The notes beneath the pieces were generated by a model. It worked only from the letters and a program-made list of their open reading frames with translations, did no database searches and was not told the DNA's origin. A program made the translations under genes and the position numbers. 20,984 nucleotides of DNA from Bifidobacteriaceae bacterium (GTDB taxonomy: Bacteria; Actinomycetota; Actinomycetes; Actinomycetales; WQXJ01): NCBI GenBank assembly GCA_031279575.1, contig JAITIG010000149.1, forward strand, positions 1 to 20,984, read 5' to 3'. Positions 8,005-15,807 of the stretch are shown here, one piece after another; within the stretch, counting starts at the first letter, position 1; each line of letters starts with the position of its first letter.

Positions 8005-9231
8005 ATGGCCGCCAAGACCTTCGAATACACCGTCCTGGCGGGCGGCGCCACCAGGACCGGCCGGATCGACGGGCCGGATCAGCGCTCGGTCGCCCGCCAC
8101 CTGCGGGACTCCGGCATGACCCCAATTGACATCAAAGAGGTCTCCACCACCGGCTGGAACATGGAGATCAACCTTAACGGCTCCAGCGCCAAGCCGAAGG
8201 ATGTGGCGGTGGCCATCCGGCAGCTGGCCACCATGGTCAACGCCGGCTTGTCGCTGTTGCAGTCGATCAACGCCATCGCCGAGCAGGCTTCATCGCCGGC
8301 TTTGCAAAAGGTGTTGTTGCAGGTCGCGGCCGATGTCGAGACGGGCTCAACGCTGGCGGACGCGATGGCCAAGCACCCTAGGAGTTTTTCCCCGGTGATT
8401 TTGGCCATGGTCAAGGCGGGCGAGGCGGGCGGCTACCTGGACGCGGTGCTGGTCTCGGTGGCGGAGCAGTTGGAAAGCGAGCTGCGGCTGCGCCGGGCGG
8501 TCAAGTCCGCCATGGTCTACCCCTCGGTGGTGTTGATCTTCGCCGGGGTGGTGGTGGTGGTGATGCTGCTTTGGATTGTGCCGGTGTTCCAGGGGATCTT
8601 TGAGGATGTTGGCCAGGACTTGCCGCTGCCGACCATGATCCTGGTGGGGCTGTCCCAGTTCCTCAAGTACGCCATCATCCCGATCATTGTGGCGCTGATC
8701 GCGTTCATGATCTGGTGGCGGAACCACAAGAACGATTTGTGGCTGCGCGAGAAGCTGGACCCGGTGAAGCTGAAGACCCCGATTGTGGGCCCGCTGCTGC
8801 TGAAGGTGGCGCTGGCGCGGTTGTCGCGCTCCATCGCGACTATGAGCCGGGTTGGCGTGCCGATTGTCCAGACCCTTGAGATTGTGGGCGAGACGGCTGG
8901 CAACGTGGTTGTGACCCAGGCGGTTGAGCGGGTCAAAGAGCAGGTCACGGTTGGCAGCTCGCTGGGCAAGGCGATCGCCGCGGAGCCGATTTTTGGCCCC
9001 ATGATCTCCCGCATGGTCGCGGTGGGCGAGGACGCGGGCGCCTTGGACACGATGCTGGAGAAGGTGGCGGAGTTCTACGACGAAGAGGTCCAGGCCACCA
9101 CAAATTCGATGACCTCGGTCATCGAGCCTTTGCTGATCGTGGTGGTGGGCTTGCTGGTGGGCGGTATCCTGATTGCCCTTTATCTGCCGATTTTCCAGTT
9201 GACCACCTCCGCCGACGAGTGGAACAACTAG
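8005..9231 (+). CDS. pilC: Type IV pilus platform protein PilC (GspF family)
   Basis: This 408-residue polytopic protein has two T2SSF/GspF repeats: one in about 60–185 (AIRQLATMVNAGLSLLQSI, MVKAGEAGGYLDAVL) and one in about 265–385 (LSRSIATMSRVGVPIVQTLE, MVAVGEDAGALDTML). Three hydrophobic segments are visible, at about 172–196 (VVVVVMLLWIVPVF), 223–240 and 373–400. The N-terminus (FEYTVLAGGATRTGRID) is the usual cytoplasmic start. PilC is the membrane platform turned by PilB and PilT. The start follows the pilT stop by 4 bp with AAGGA at 7991–7995. It is the last gene of the cvn–pil operon before a 479-bp non-coding gap. Confidence 0.95.
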   Translation: MAAKTFEYTVLAGGATRTGRIDGPDQRSVARHLRDSGMTPIDIKEVSTTGWNMEINLNGSSAKPKDVAVAIRQLATMVNAGLSLLQSINAIAEQASSPALQKVLLQVAADVETGSTLADAMAKHPRSFSPVILAMVKAGEAGGYLDAVLVSVAEQLESELRLRRAVKSAMVYPSVVLIFAGVVVVVMLLWIVPVFQGIFEDVGQDLPLPTMILVGLSQFLKYAIIPIIVALIAFMIWWRNHKNDLWLREKLDPVKLKTPIVGPLLLKVALARLSRSIATMSRVGVPIVQTLEIVGETAGNVVVTQAVERVKEQVTVGSSLGKAIAAEPIFGPMISRMVAVGEDAGALDTMLEKVAEFYDEEVQATTNSMTSVIEPLLIVVVGLLVGGILIALYLPIFQLTTSADEWNN

Positions 9232-9710
9232 CGGGCGGGCGTTTCAATTGGCGGTCCGGGCCCCGGCCGGCGCTTCGCCTTAGGTAGTTCCACTGTTTTG
9301 GGGCTTTCCCGCAGCATTACCAATCGTTTACTGCCTGAGCGCCTTGGCCCACCCGGGACTATAGTCCTATTTTCGCTGAGAATATGCCCCGCCCGATGCC
9401 GTGCGGTTCCGCGTTTGCGCAGGTCACGTAGCGTTGCGGGGCGGGCGGGCGGCATCGGGCGGGCGGGCTTGGGCAAACTGGCGGGGCTGTGGCGGCGGTC
9501 CTACAATCTAAAACAGGTCACCGATTGCGGCGCCGACCACGCCCGACACTAATTTCAATAGCTGTTCGCCGGCTGGCCCTAGCCGGAGACCAGCCAAACC
9601 GTTGGGTGAAGGTACTTGGCGCTCGGGGGCGCGGTTATTGAAGGTGGTCTGCGGTACCCAGGGCAGGACAGCTTTACGAGCGTGTGGATGCAATCGGAGG
9701 TGAAGCCTAA
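9232..9710 (+). other. 479-bp non-coding leader between pilC and the pilin genes
   Basis: No credible gene lies here; a 15-residue-per-side composition shift toward AT occurs at 9290–9390 and 9500–9560. It contains a perfect 12-bp palindrome GGACTATAGTCC followed by TATTTT (about 9356–9373). It also has a 14-bp inverted repeat (9388–9401 with 9450–9463) and a nested set of stems at 9561–9672 listed separately. A TACAAT hexamer at 9502–9507 could be a -10 box, but no good -35 is seen, so I do not call a promoter. The gap is long enough to hold both a terminator for the pilC operon and a promoter plus regulatory leader for the pilin operon. Confidence 0.6.
9561..9672 (+). ncRNA. Candidate structured 5' leader RNA upstream of pilin operon
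   Basis: Read by eye, this 112-nt stretch can fold into nested stems. An outer GCTGTTC/GGACAGC closes it (9561–9567 with 9666–9672). A hairpin CCGGCT/AGCCGG follows (9569–9574 with 9581–9586). Then comes AGACCA/TGGTCT (9587–9592 with 9645–9650), enclosing AACCG/CGGTT (9597–9601 with 9632–9636). A possible pseudoknot pairs TGGGT (9603–9607) with ACCCA (9656–9660). It ends 38 nt before the pilin GTG and 23 nt before its ribosome site, a riboswitch-like position. It does not match the GEMM-I cyclic-di-GMP or ydaO consensus as I remember them. No covariation test was possible, and GC-rich sequence gives chance stems. Confidence 0.3.
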
Positions 9711-10838
9711 GTGCGGCAGCATATCCCGTCGCTTGGCAGATTGACTCGCCGGTTGGCCGGGCGGCCAGCCGAGGCGGGCACGACCTTGATGGAGGTGGTC
9801 GTGTCTGTCTTCTTGCTCACCTTGTTCACTGCCGCGACCACCGTCGCCATCACCTCGAGCACGTCCACCAGCTTCAACAACCGGGCCCGCGTCGGCGCCT
9901 CCACCTTGGCCCAGCGCGAGCTGGAATACGTCTCGCGGGAGATCACCCAGGGCGATGGCGCCGCCAAGCTGCGGGCCATGGGCGAGGTGGCCAACCCGCA
10001 TGTGACCGCCGAGCTGGCGGCCGAGGGGGTCTCCCCCGGCACCGCTTCCCACGTCGAGTTCGGCTTCGCCTTGGACGGCACCGCCTACCGGGTGGTGCGG
10101 CAGGTGGACCGCTGGGCGGCGAGCTCCGGCTCGGCCTGCGACTCCGAGACCATCAACGACAAGACCATGATCTACGGCACCTTGGTGACGGTGACTGTGA
10201 CTTGGGAGGGCATGAGCCAAGCCGCCAAACCGCACACCGCCTCGCAGATCTTCCCGCCCAAACGCAATGAGACCCTGGCCCTGGACCCAGGCCAGGCGCT
10301 GCTGGTGGTCGAGGTGGAAGGCGAGGTCGACGCCACCGGCAGCAGCCGCAAGGCGGGCGTCCGCATCAAGCTCGCCACCGCCAGCGGCAAAGAGCTCGCG
10401 ACCAAGGTGACCGACAAGAAGGGCTGCGTCGCCTTCGAGGTCACCCCTGTGGCGGGCGCCGAAGACGACTACATCGCCACCGCCCTGGGCGACTCCACCT
10501 CCACCACCTGGGTCAGCGAGGGCGGCGCCACCGAGCCGACGGTTGAGTTCACCGACATCGTGCCGGGGGACTCCAGGATCAATCCGATCAAACCCTACGA
10601 TAAGGCGGCCACGCTGACAGTCCAGGTCAGCGGCGAGATCGGGACGGTCGCCGCCGTCAACCTCTCGACTTCCTCCAGCGAGCCCGGCACCCAGGCCAAC
10701 ATTGACGAGACGACCAACAAGGCCGTGTTCGAGCATGTCTACCCGGGGCTCTACTACGTCTCCGCCTCCGGCTTGACCCCGGTGCCAATAACGCTGGCCC
10801 CGGGGAGTTCGGAGAGCATTGAGTTGGTGTTCCCATGA
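9711..10838 (+). CDS. Prepilin-like protein with C-terminal beta-sandwich repeats
   Basis: This 375-residue protein carries a type IV prepilin leader: a basic 23-residue N-terminus ending in Gly23, then TTLMEVVVSVFLLTLF, with Glu at +5 (residue 28). PilD-type cleavage after Gly23 is expected. The stalk and globular region run to about 180. Two segments, about 195–265 (VVEVEGEVDATGSSRKAG … GCVAFEV) and 300–375 (TLTVQVSGEIG … FEHVYPGLYYVSA), look like carboxypeptidase-regulatory/Cna-B type prealbumin-like domains. At 375 residues it is larger than a usual major pilin, so a minor or tip pilin is more likely. GTG is chosen because GGAGGTG lies at 9696–9702. The stop overlaps the next start by 4 bp. 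Confidence 0.88.
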   Translation: MRQHIPSLGRLTRRLAGRPAEAGTTLMEVVVSVFLLTLFTAATTVAITSSTSTSFNNRARVGASTLAQRELEYVSREITQGDGAAKLRAMGEVANPHVTAELAAEGVSPGTASHVEFGFALDGTAYRVVRQVDRWAASSGSACDSETINDKTMIYGTLVTVTVTWEGMSQAAKPHTASQIFPPKRNETLALDPGQALLVVEVEGEVDATGSSRKAGVRIKLATASGKELATKVTDKKGCVAFEVTPVAGAEDDYIATALGDSTSTTWVSEGGATEPTVEFTDIVPGDSRINPIKPYDKAATLTVQVSGEIGTVAAVNLSTSSSEPGTQANIDETTNKAVFEHVYPGLYYVSASGLTPVPITLAPGSSESIELVFP

Positions 10839-11572
10839 CGCGGGCGAAGGGGGCCGGGCGGCTGCGGCGCGACCCGGAGGCGGGCATGACCTTGGCCGAG
10901 TTGATTGTGGTGATCGCCATCAGCTCGATTGTGCTGTCGATGATCGGAACTGTCACCGTCACGCTGCTGCGCTCCGACGGCCGCAACCTGGTGCGCGAGG
11001 CCCGCACGGCCGAGTTGCGCAAAGCCAGCGCCTTCCTGGGCGAGGCGCTGACCTTCGCCAGCTCGCCCCAGTCTGACGACCCGGACAATCCGACCAAGCA
11101 CTCGGCCATCTTGACAGCCCAGCCCACCGAGTTGAAGTTCACCTCGGCCATTCCCACCAGCGCGGTCAAAGGCAAGGGGGCCTTGAGCGAGATCACCATC
11201 AAACTTGGCTCCACCTGCTGGACCAACCAGCCAGACCCGGGCGTGCTGCACCAGTGCGTGCATGAGCCGTATGAGATGGTGGGCGGCGATTCGCACTTCT
11301 GCGCCTACGCCGACGTCCCCTCTACCTGCTCGGCCAGCTTGTTCCATGACACGGTGGCGGCCCGCGAGGTGGTTGGCAGCGCGGCCCAGCCGATCTTCGC
11401 CTACTACCTCGGCGCGGATCCCACTGCGGCCCACCACGAGGTGCCGGTGGCGAATCTGGGCAGCATCGAGGCGATCGAGCTTAGGGTCACGGTGGCTGGC
11501 ACGGACGCGGTTGATCCGGTCCAGGCCAGTTTCTACAAGTATTACTCGATCAATGAGTGGAGTCGGATCTGA
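10835..11572 (+). CDS. Prepilin-like protein (PilW/PulJ-like minor pilin)
   Basis: This 245-residue protein has a 17-residue basic leader ending in Gly17, followed by MTLAELIVVIAISSIVLSMI, with Glu at +5 (residue 22). This is a classical class III signal and hydrophobic helix. The rest is a soluble domain with several cysteines (around residues 129, 136, 155 and 163), which could form disulfides outside the cell. The size and N-terminus resemble minor pilins of the PilW/PulJ type. The start ATG overlaps the previous stop (ATGA), so the two pilins are co-translated. The stop is 2 bp before the next start codon. Confidence 0.88.
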   Translation: MTRAKGAGRLRRDPEAGMTLAELIVVIAISSIVLSMIGTVTVTLLRSDGRNLVREARTAELRKASAFLGEALTFASSPQSDDPDNPTKHSAILTAQPTELKFTSAIPTSAVKGKGALSEITIKLGSTCWTNQPDPGVLHQCVHEPYEMVGGDSHFCAYADVPSTCSASLFHDTVAAREVVGSAAQPIFAYYLGADPTAAHHEVPVANLGSIEAIELRVTVAGTDAVDPVQASFYKYYSINEWSRI

Positions 11573-11574
11573 CT

Positions 11575-13539
11575 ATGCGAGGCTATTTGCGGCGCAAACG
11601 GCGCCAGCGCGCGGGGGAGGAGGGCATCACCCTGGTGGCGGTGCTGGTCTCCTTCACCATTGTTTTGGCCATGATCCTGGGGTCGCTGGCTTTGATCTCC
11701 AACTCCACCAAGCATTCGCGCCACCAGCAGGACACCGAGTTGGCCTTGGCGGCGGCCGAGTCCGGCCTGAACGCCCTGTTGTCCCGCCTGCGCGGCGATC
11801 CCTCCCATGTCTCTGGGGTCACCGACAAGGATGCCGAGTATTGCAAAGCCGCGGCCACCGGCGGCCCAACCGGCGGCGAGGACGAGGACTTCTTCGCCGC
11901 CACCTGCGGCTGGGATGCCAGCACCGGCGTCAGCTGGGAAGATGTCAGCGGCGGCAGCCAGCTCTTCCACTACTCGATCACCGATTACGATTCGGTGACC
12001 AACTCGATTGAGGTGCTTTCGACCGGGGTGTCGAACAATGTCTACCGCACGGTCAAGGGTTATCTTGGCCGGCAGGCCTCCGAGATGTGGCTCTACATCT
12101 CGGATTACGAACTGGCCGACCCGAACGACTACAGCACCTACCTGACCTGGACGGCCGATCCGGCGGCGGGCAGCATCTACGGCTCCAACCAGATCACCTC
12201 CCAAGGCTGCGGTGGCGGCTACGGCCTGCTGGGGGAGGCCGAAACCGAGTTGGGCTACAAGTGGCAGATCGGCGACCCGAACCTGAAGGTCTCGCGCTAC
12301 TACTCCATGAACGGCTTCGACTACCCCTGCGAGGAGCCCGGGTTCATTGCCGGCGACATCCTGGACGGCCCGGTGCACTCGAATGACACCATCAAGGCCT
12401 CCGGAGCCGATTTCACCAGCAGTTTCTCCACCTCCGACCCAGCCTGCGACGGGATCAACCCAGATGACGACAACACCTGGGACGCCTGCGTCAACGGCAC
12501 CGGCAACGAGTTCACCGTGATGCCCACCTACCGAGCCGAGGGCTACACCCTGCCGGGGACAAAGCAGCCCAAGGAGGAAGTCGCCAAGAACGATGACTGG
12601 TGCAAGTACGAGGGCCCGACGCGCATCGTGCTCGAGGGCAGCCAGATGAGAGTGTGGTCGCCCTACACCACGGCCACCACACTGGCCGGCCGCAGCCATT
12701 GCGGCAATGCCACCGAGTTCGCCAAGGGGAACAGCGTCAAGGTCGACATCCCAAAGGATGGCTTGGTCTACGTCGACGCCATACCGGCTGGCGCGTTCCC
12801 AAAGGTCGACCACGAGAAGCTGGCCTCCGGGGCGATCGGCGGGCTGCCTTTGGGCACCTACGAGCCCTCCAAGCACAGCAAGCCCAACGTGTTGTACAAG
12901 ACCTACACCTACGAGAAGGCCATGGAAGCCAAGTCCATGTGGGCGCGCAACGGCAACTTGTTCATCGAGGGCTCGTTCTCGGAGAGCCTGACAGTGGCGG
13001 CGGACAGCGTTGTCGTCATCACCGGCGACCTGGTGGCCGCCGAGCCGACAGAAGACCTTTTGGGCATAATCGCAAAGCGCTCAATCCAGGTCTACAACCC
13101 GGTGATCGTGTCCTACTACCAGACCCAGGCGCCGTTTCACACTCCCGTTTGGTCCACTCCCAGCTCGGGCGAGCTCGATGAGTGGATGACGAAAACGGGA
13201 GATGGGCACAGCCGCCTGGACGGGGACCCCAGCACGCTCACCATCCACGCCGCCATGTACGCCGAGACCGGCGGGTTCGGGGTGCAGAACTACAAGTTCA
13301 ACGAGGACTTGGGCACCCTCTACGTCTACGGTTCGATAGCCCAGCGCTTCCGCGGCGTTGTCGGCTACTACGACGACAAGACGAGCTCGTTCTACGGCGG
13401 CTACCACAAGCAGTACCGCTACAATGAGACGCTGGCCAAAGCCTCGCCGCTGTTGTTCTCGCCCATCCAGAACGGGACTTGGGTGATCAGCTGGCTGGAG
13501 AAGGCCGAGCGCCCCGCCGAAGTGGTGAAGAAGAGTTGA
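11575..13539 (+). CDS. Large PilX/GspK-like pilus protein lacking Glu+5
   Basis: This 654-residue protein starts with a basic leader ending in Gly17, then ITLVAVLVSFTIVLAMILGS. The processing Gly and hydrophobic helix are present but position +5 is Ala22, not Glu, as seen in GspK-type tip pilins. The helix continues as LALAAAESGLNALLSRL, typical of PilX N-termini. The remainder has GPVHSND near residue 264 and FSESLTVAADSVVVITGDL near residues 470–488, patterns common in PilX-like or DUF7305-like proteins with a beta-helix-like fold. The ATG at 11575 is preferred; an in-frame GTG at 11557 lies inside the previous gene without a ribosome site. It is likely secreted at the pilus tip. Confidence 0.82.
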   Translation: MRGYLRRKRRQRAGEEGITLVAVLVSFTIVLAMILGSLALISNSTKHSRHQQDTELALAAAESGLNALLSRLRGDPSHVSGVTDKDAEYCKAAATGGPTGGEDEDFFAATCGWDASTGVSWEDVSGGSQLFHYSITDYDSVTNSIEVLSTGVSNNVYRTVKGYLGRQASEMWLYISDYELADPNDYSTYLTWTADPAAGSIYGSNQITSQGCGGGYGLLGEAETELGYKWQIGDPNLKVSRYYSMNGFDYPCEEPGFIAGDILDGPVHSNDTIKASGADFTSSFSTSDPACDGINPDDDNTWDACVNGTGNEFTVMPTYRAEGYTLPGTKQPKEEVAKNDDWCKYEGPTRIVLEGSQMRVWSPYTTATTLAGRSHCGNATEFAKGNSVKVDIPKDGLVYVDAIPAGAFPKVDHEKLASGAIGGLPLGTYEPSKHSKPNVLYKTYTYEKAMEAKSMWARNGNLFIEGSFSESLTVAADSVVVITGDLVAAEPTEDLLGIIAKRSIQVYNPVIVSYYQTQAPFHTPVWSTPSSGELDEWMTKTGDGHSRLDGDPSTLTIHAAMYAETGGFGVQNYKFNEDLGTLYVYGSIAQRFRGVVGYYDDKTSSFYGGYHKQYRYNETLAKASPLLFSPIQNGTWVISWLEKAERPAEVVKKS

Positions 13540-13568
13540 CGATGCCTCGCAGGCCCAAGGAGAAGATC

Positions 13569-15689
13569 ATGGCTAAGACAACAACCCTCAAAGCTCGGGG
13601 ACGCTCGGCCGGCCGGCCACGCCACACGGTCAAGCGCTTGGTTGTGGCGGGCGCCGCGGCTGGCGCGGTGCTGGCGGCGCCGGCTTTGACGTCCGAGGTC
13701 GCTCAAGCCGCCGGGACGGCCGGCGCCGCCGAGGCGGTGCCCGCCGTGCTGGTCCATGACGTCAACATGATCAATTGGCAAGAACGCAAGGACCGCCGCG
13801 CGCGGCGGACGGGCGTGGACCTGGTCGACGGCTACATCTTTGTCTGGGGCTTGAACGGCTACGGGGCTTATGGCGGCCCCTCGGACTACAGACTTACTGA
13901 CGAAGAGTTCATCAATTCAGCTCCGGCACTGGTCGACGGCATACCGCAAGGCGCCATGGCCGATGTCGCCGCCACCGGTTACGAGTACGTGGGTCTGGAG
14001 CAGCTCACCGGCAATCCCGATGTGGCCGATGGCTGCCTCTGGGGCTGGGGGCGCTATGGCGCTTACACCGGCACCGGGTACGGGAGTTCCTCGAGCGTAA
14101 GCCTCGGGGGAAAAACCGTGAAGTATTGGTCGACGCCGGCGCAGAAGATTGCCGCTTACGGGATCTCGGCGAATATCGAATCGAGCAACTTGAAGGGTCA
14201 GAAAGTGACCGCGCTGTGCAACGTGGTGGCCATCACGGCCAGCGACAGCGCGGGCGCTGCTATTGACCGGGACGGCACCGTTTGGTCATGGGGGGACAAC
14301 GAGAGCGGTGGTCCCTGGGATGGGAACAACACTGTCAACACCGCCAACGAGAAAAAGAACTATCCTGGCGCCCAAAAAGTGGTGGGCCTTCCCGCCGTGA
14401 ACGACGATGCCGGGACCCGGCCAGTCGCCATTGAAGGCGGTTACGGCACGTTCTGGGTCTTGCTGGCCAATGGCGAGGTCTACTACTTCGGTCACAGCAA
14501 GAATTATGAACGGCCGGCAAACGACGAGCCCGCAGGTAAATATTCGGGTAACGTGAAACCGAATATGAATCTCAACCAGGGAACGCCAAAGCCGGTCACA
14601 GCGCGCAAGTCTCAAGCGTTGCAGCGCTGGTTCAGGAACTACGAGGGGGCGGATTCCAAGGTGCCCACAGAGGGGCACATTGTGCAGGTCCACAGCGGTG
14701 ACGAGTTTGGCGCCGCTCTGCTGTCGACCGGACGAGTCCTGACCTGGGGCAACGATGAGGATTCCGCTTTGGGCCGCGACTGCGTGACCGGCTATAAAAA
14801 CGGCAACGCCAGGGAAGTCTGCGCCCGAACCCCGGCCTACGCTGTCTTCCCCGAGATGGAGCTCGACGACTTTGTGGTCAGCCTCTCCTGCGGTTACGCC
14901 ATGACAGCTGCTTTGACGTCCAAAGGCGACTTGTACGCTTGGGCCGCGAGCGACGCCGATATCAGATTCCGGGATGTCTCCCTCGTCAGTGCCCAGCGCA
15001 TGGCCAGGAACGTCACCAACTTCCAAGTGGGCGAGGCCTACCTGCTCTATTGGATGACGGACGCGGCGGGCAATGAGAAAGTTCGCGGGGTCGGGTTCAA
15101 TATGCTCGGAGCGCTTGGGCACGTCGGCGGCAACTATGGCACGGGCACGCTGAACGCCACCTTGGCCGATAGCAGCTTCAACGAAGACAACGACCTCTAC
15201 ACCAAAGACCGCCCAGTTTGGTTCGCGGCGGAGCAGTACAACTGGTGCGTCAGGCGGAGCCAGCAACGATTCCCTGGTCAGGCCAACGATCTGGGCAAAG
15301 ACAAGTCTGTGAACAAGATCCCTGTCGGTTGGTATGCTAAGGGCAACGACTACTGGTACAACATAGGCCTTGACGCGGATACGAGCAACGACATCAAGGT
15401 TTTCGACGGAACGAACACCAAAGGTACGCCAGGGGAGTTTGGGGACTACACCACTGGCGAATACATTTTGTTCCGCAACCGCGACGGTTGGCCCGCGACT
15501 CCTGATTGCACTAATGGGCCCGAGCTGAACGACACCTCGAAGTGGTTGACGTTTGAATACTGCGTCGCGGAAAGTATTAGCTGGCACAAGTCGGGATATC
15601 GGCGGACGGACGGCAAACCGGTTGCAGTCACTGAGGAAACTGGCTACTTTGTCCGCCCCTGCTCCGGCCAAAGCATAGACATCTCCTGA
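13569..15689 (+). CDS. Secreted RCC1-like beta-propeller protein, possible pilus-tip adhesin
   Basis: This 706-residue protein has a signal peptide: basic residues to about 23, a hydrophobic LVVAGAAAGAVLAAPAL core and a likely signal peptidase site after AQA near residue 48. Seven blade-like motifs follow at roughly residues 91 (VWGLNGYGAYGG), 155 (LWGWGRYGAYTG), 236 (VWSWGDNESGG), 303 (VYYFGHSKN), 390 (VLTWGNDEDSALG), 456 (LYAWAASDA) and 506 (GVGFNMLGALG). This suggests an RCC1/BLIP-II-type propeller. A C-terminal region (about 580–706) has several Cys, probably disulfide-bonded. ATG 13569 has AAGGAG at 13557–13562, 6 bp upstream; an in-frame ATG at 13542 is less well supported. There is no LPXTG or membrane anchor. 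As the last gene of the pilin operon it may be a cargo or tip adhesin, as PilY1 propellers are. Confidence 0.82.
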   Translation: MAKTTTLKARGRSAGRPRHTVKRLVVAGAAAGAVLAAPALTSEVAQAAGTAGAAEAVPAVLVHDVNMINWQERKDRRARRTGVDLVDGYIFVWGLNGYGAYGGPSDYRLTDEEFINSAPALVDGIPQGAMADVAATGYEYVGLEQLTGNPDVADGCLWGWGRYGAYTGTGYGSSSSVSLGGKTVKYWSTPAQKIAAYGISANIESSNLKGQKVTALCNVVAITASDSAGAAIDRDGTVWSWGDNESGGPWDGNNTVNTANEKKNYPGAQKVVGLPAVNDDAGTRPVAIEGGYGTFWVLLANGEVYYFGHSKNYERPANDEPAGKYSGNVKPNMNLNQGTPKPVTARKSQALQRWFRNYEGADSKVPTEGHIVQVHSGDEFGAALLSTGRVLTWGNDEDSALGRDCVTGYKNGNAREVCARTPAYAVFPEMELDDFVVSLSCGYAMTAALTSKGDLYAWAASDADIRFRDVSLVSAQRMARNVTNFQVGEAYLLYWMTDAAGNEKVRGVGFNMLGALGHVGGNYGTGTLNATLADSSFNEDNDLYTKDRPVWFAAEQYNWCVRRSQQRFPGQANDLGKDKSVNKIPVGWYAKGNDYWYNIGLDADTSNDIKVFDGTNTKGTPGEFGDYTTGEYILFRNRDGWPATPDCTNGPELNDTSKWLTFEYCVAESISWHKSGYRRTDGKPVAVTEETGYFVRPCSGQSIDIS

Positions 15690-15746
15690 CATTGGAGTGA
15701 CCCGCCCGAGCAGGTCAGGGCACACCGCCCGGTAATGCGTCCCGGC

Positions 15747-15770
15747 GGGTGGGGGCAGCTGCCCCCACCC
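15747..15770. terminator. 24-bp perfect GC palindrome, possible terminator of pilin operon
   Basis: The 24 bases are a perfect palindrome centred on CAGCTG, with five G and five C flanking; an outer CGGCG/CGCCG pair (about 15743 and 15779) could extend it. It starts 57 bp after the propeller stop codon. No T-run follows, so it could be a factor-dependent or pause-type terminator, or an mRNA 3' end protector. Confidence 0.4.
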
Positions 15771-15807
15771 GGGGCCCCGCCGTGTCGCCCCTGCCGGCCC
15801 CGCCCGG

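Noticed and set aside
9298..9552. 84-codon + frame in the pilC–pilin gap
   Set aside because: No prepilin leader, no ribosome site and Arg-rich random composition; it does not supply the missing major pilin.
9561..9672. Cyclic-di-GMP (GEMM-I) or ydaO cyclic-di-AMP riboswitch
   Set aside because: GGGCAAAC occurs at about 9471 and GGGTGAA at 9604, but the other conserved blocks of either class are missing.
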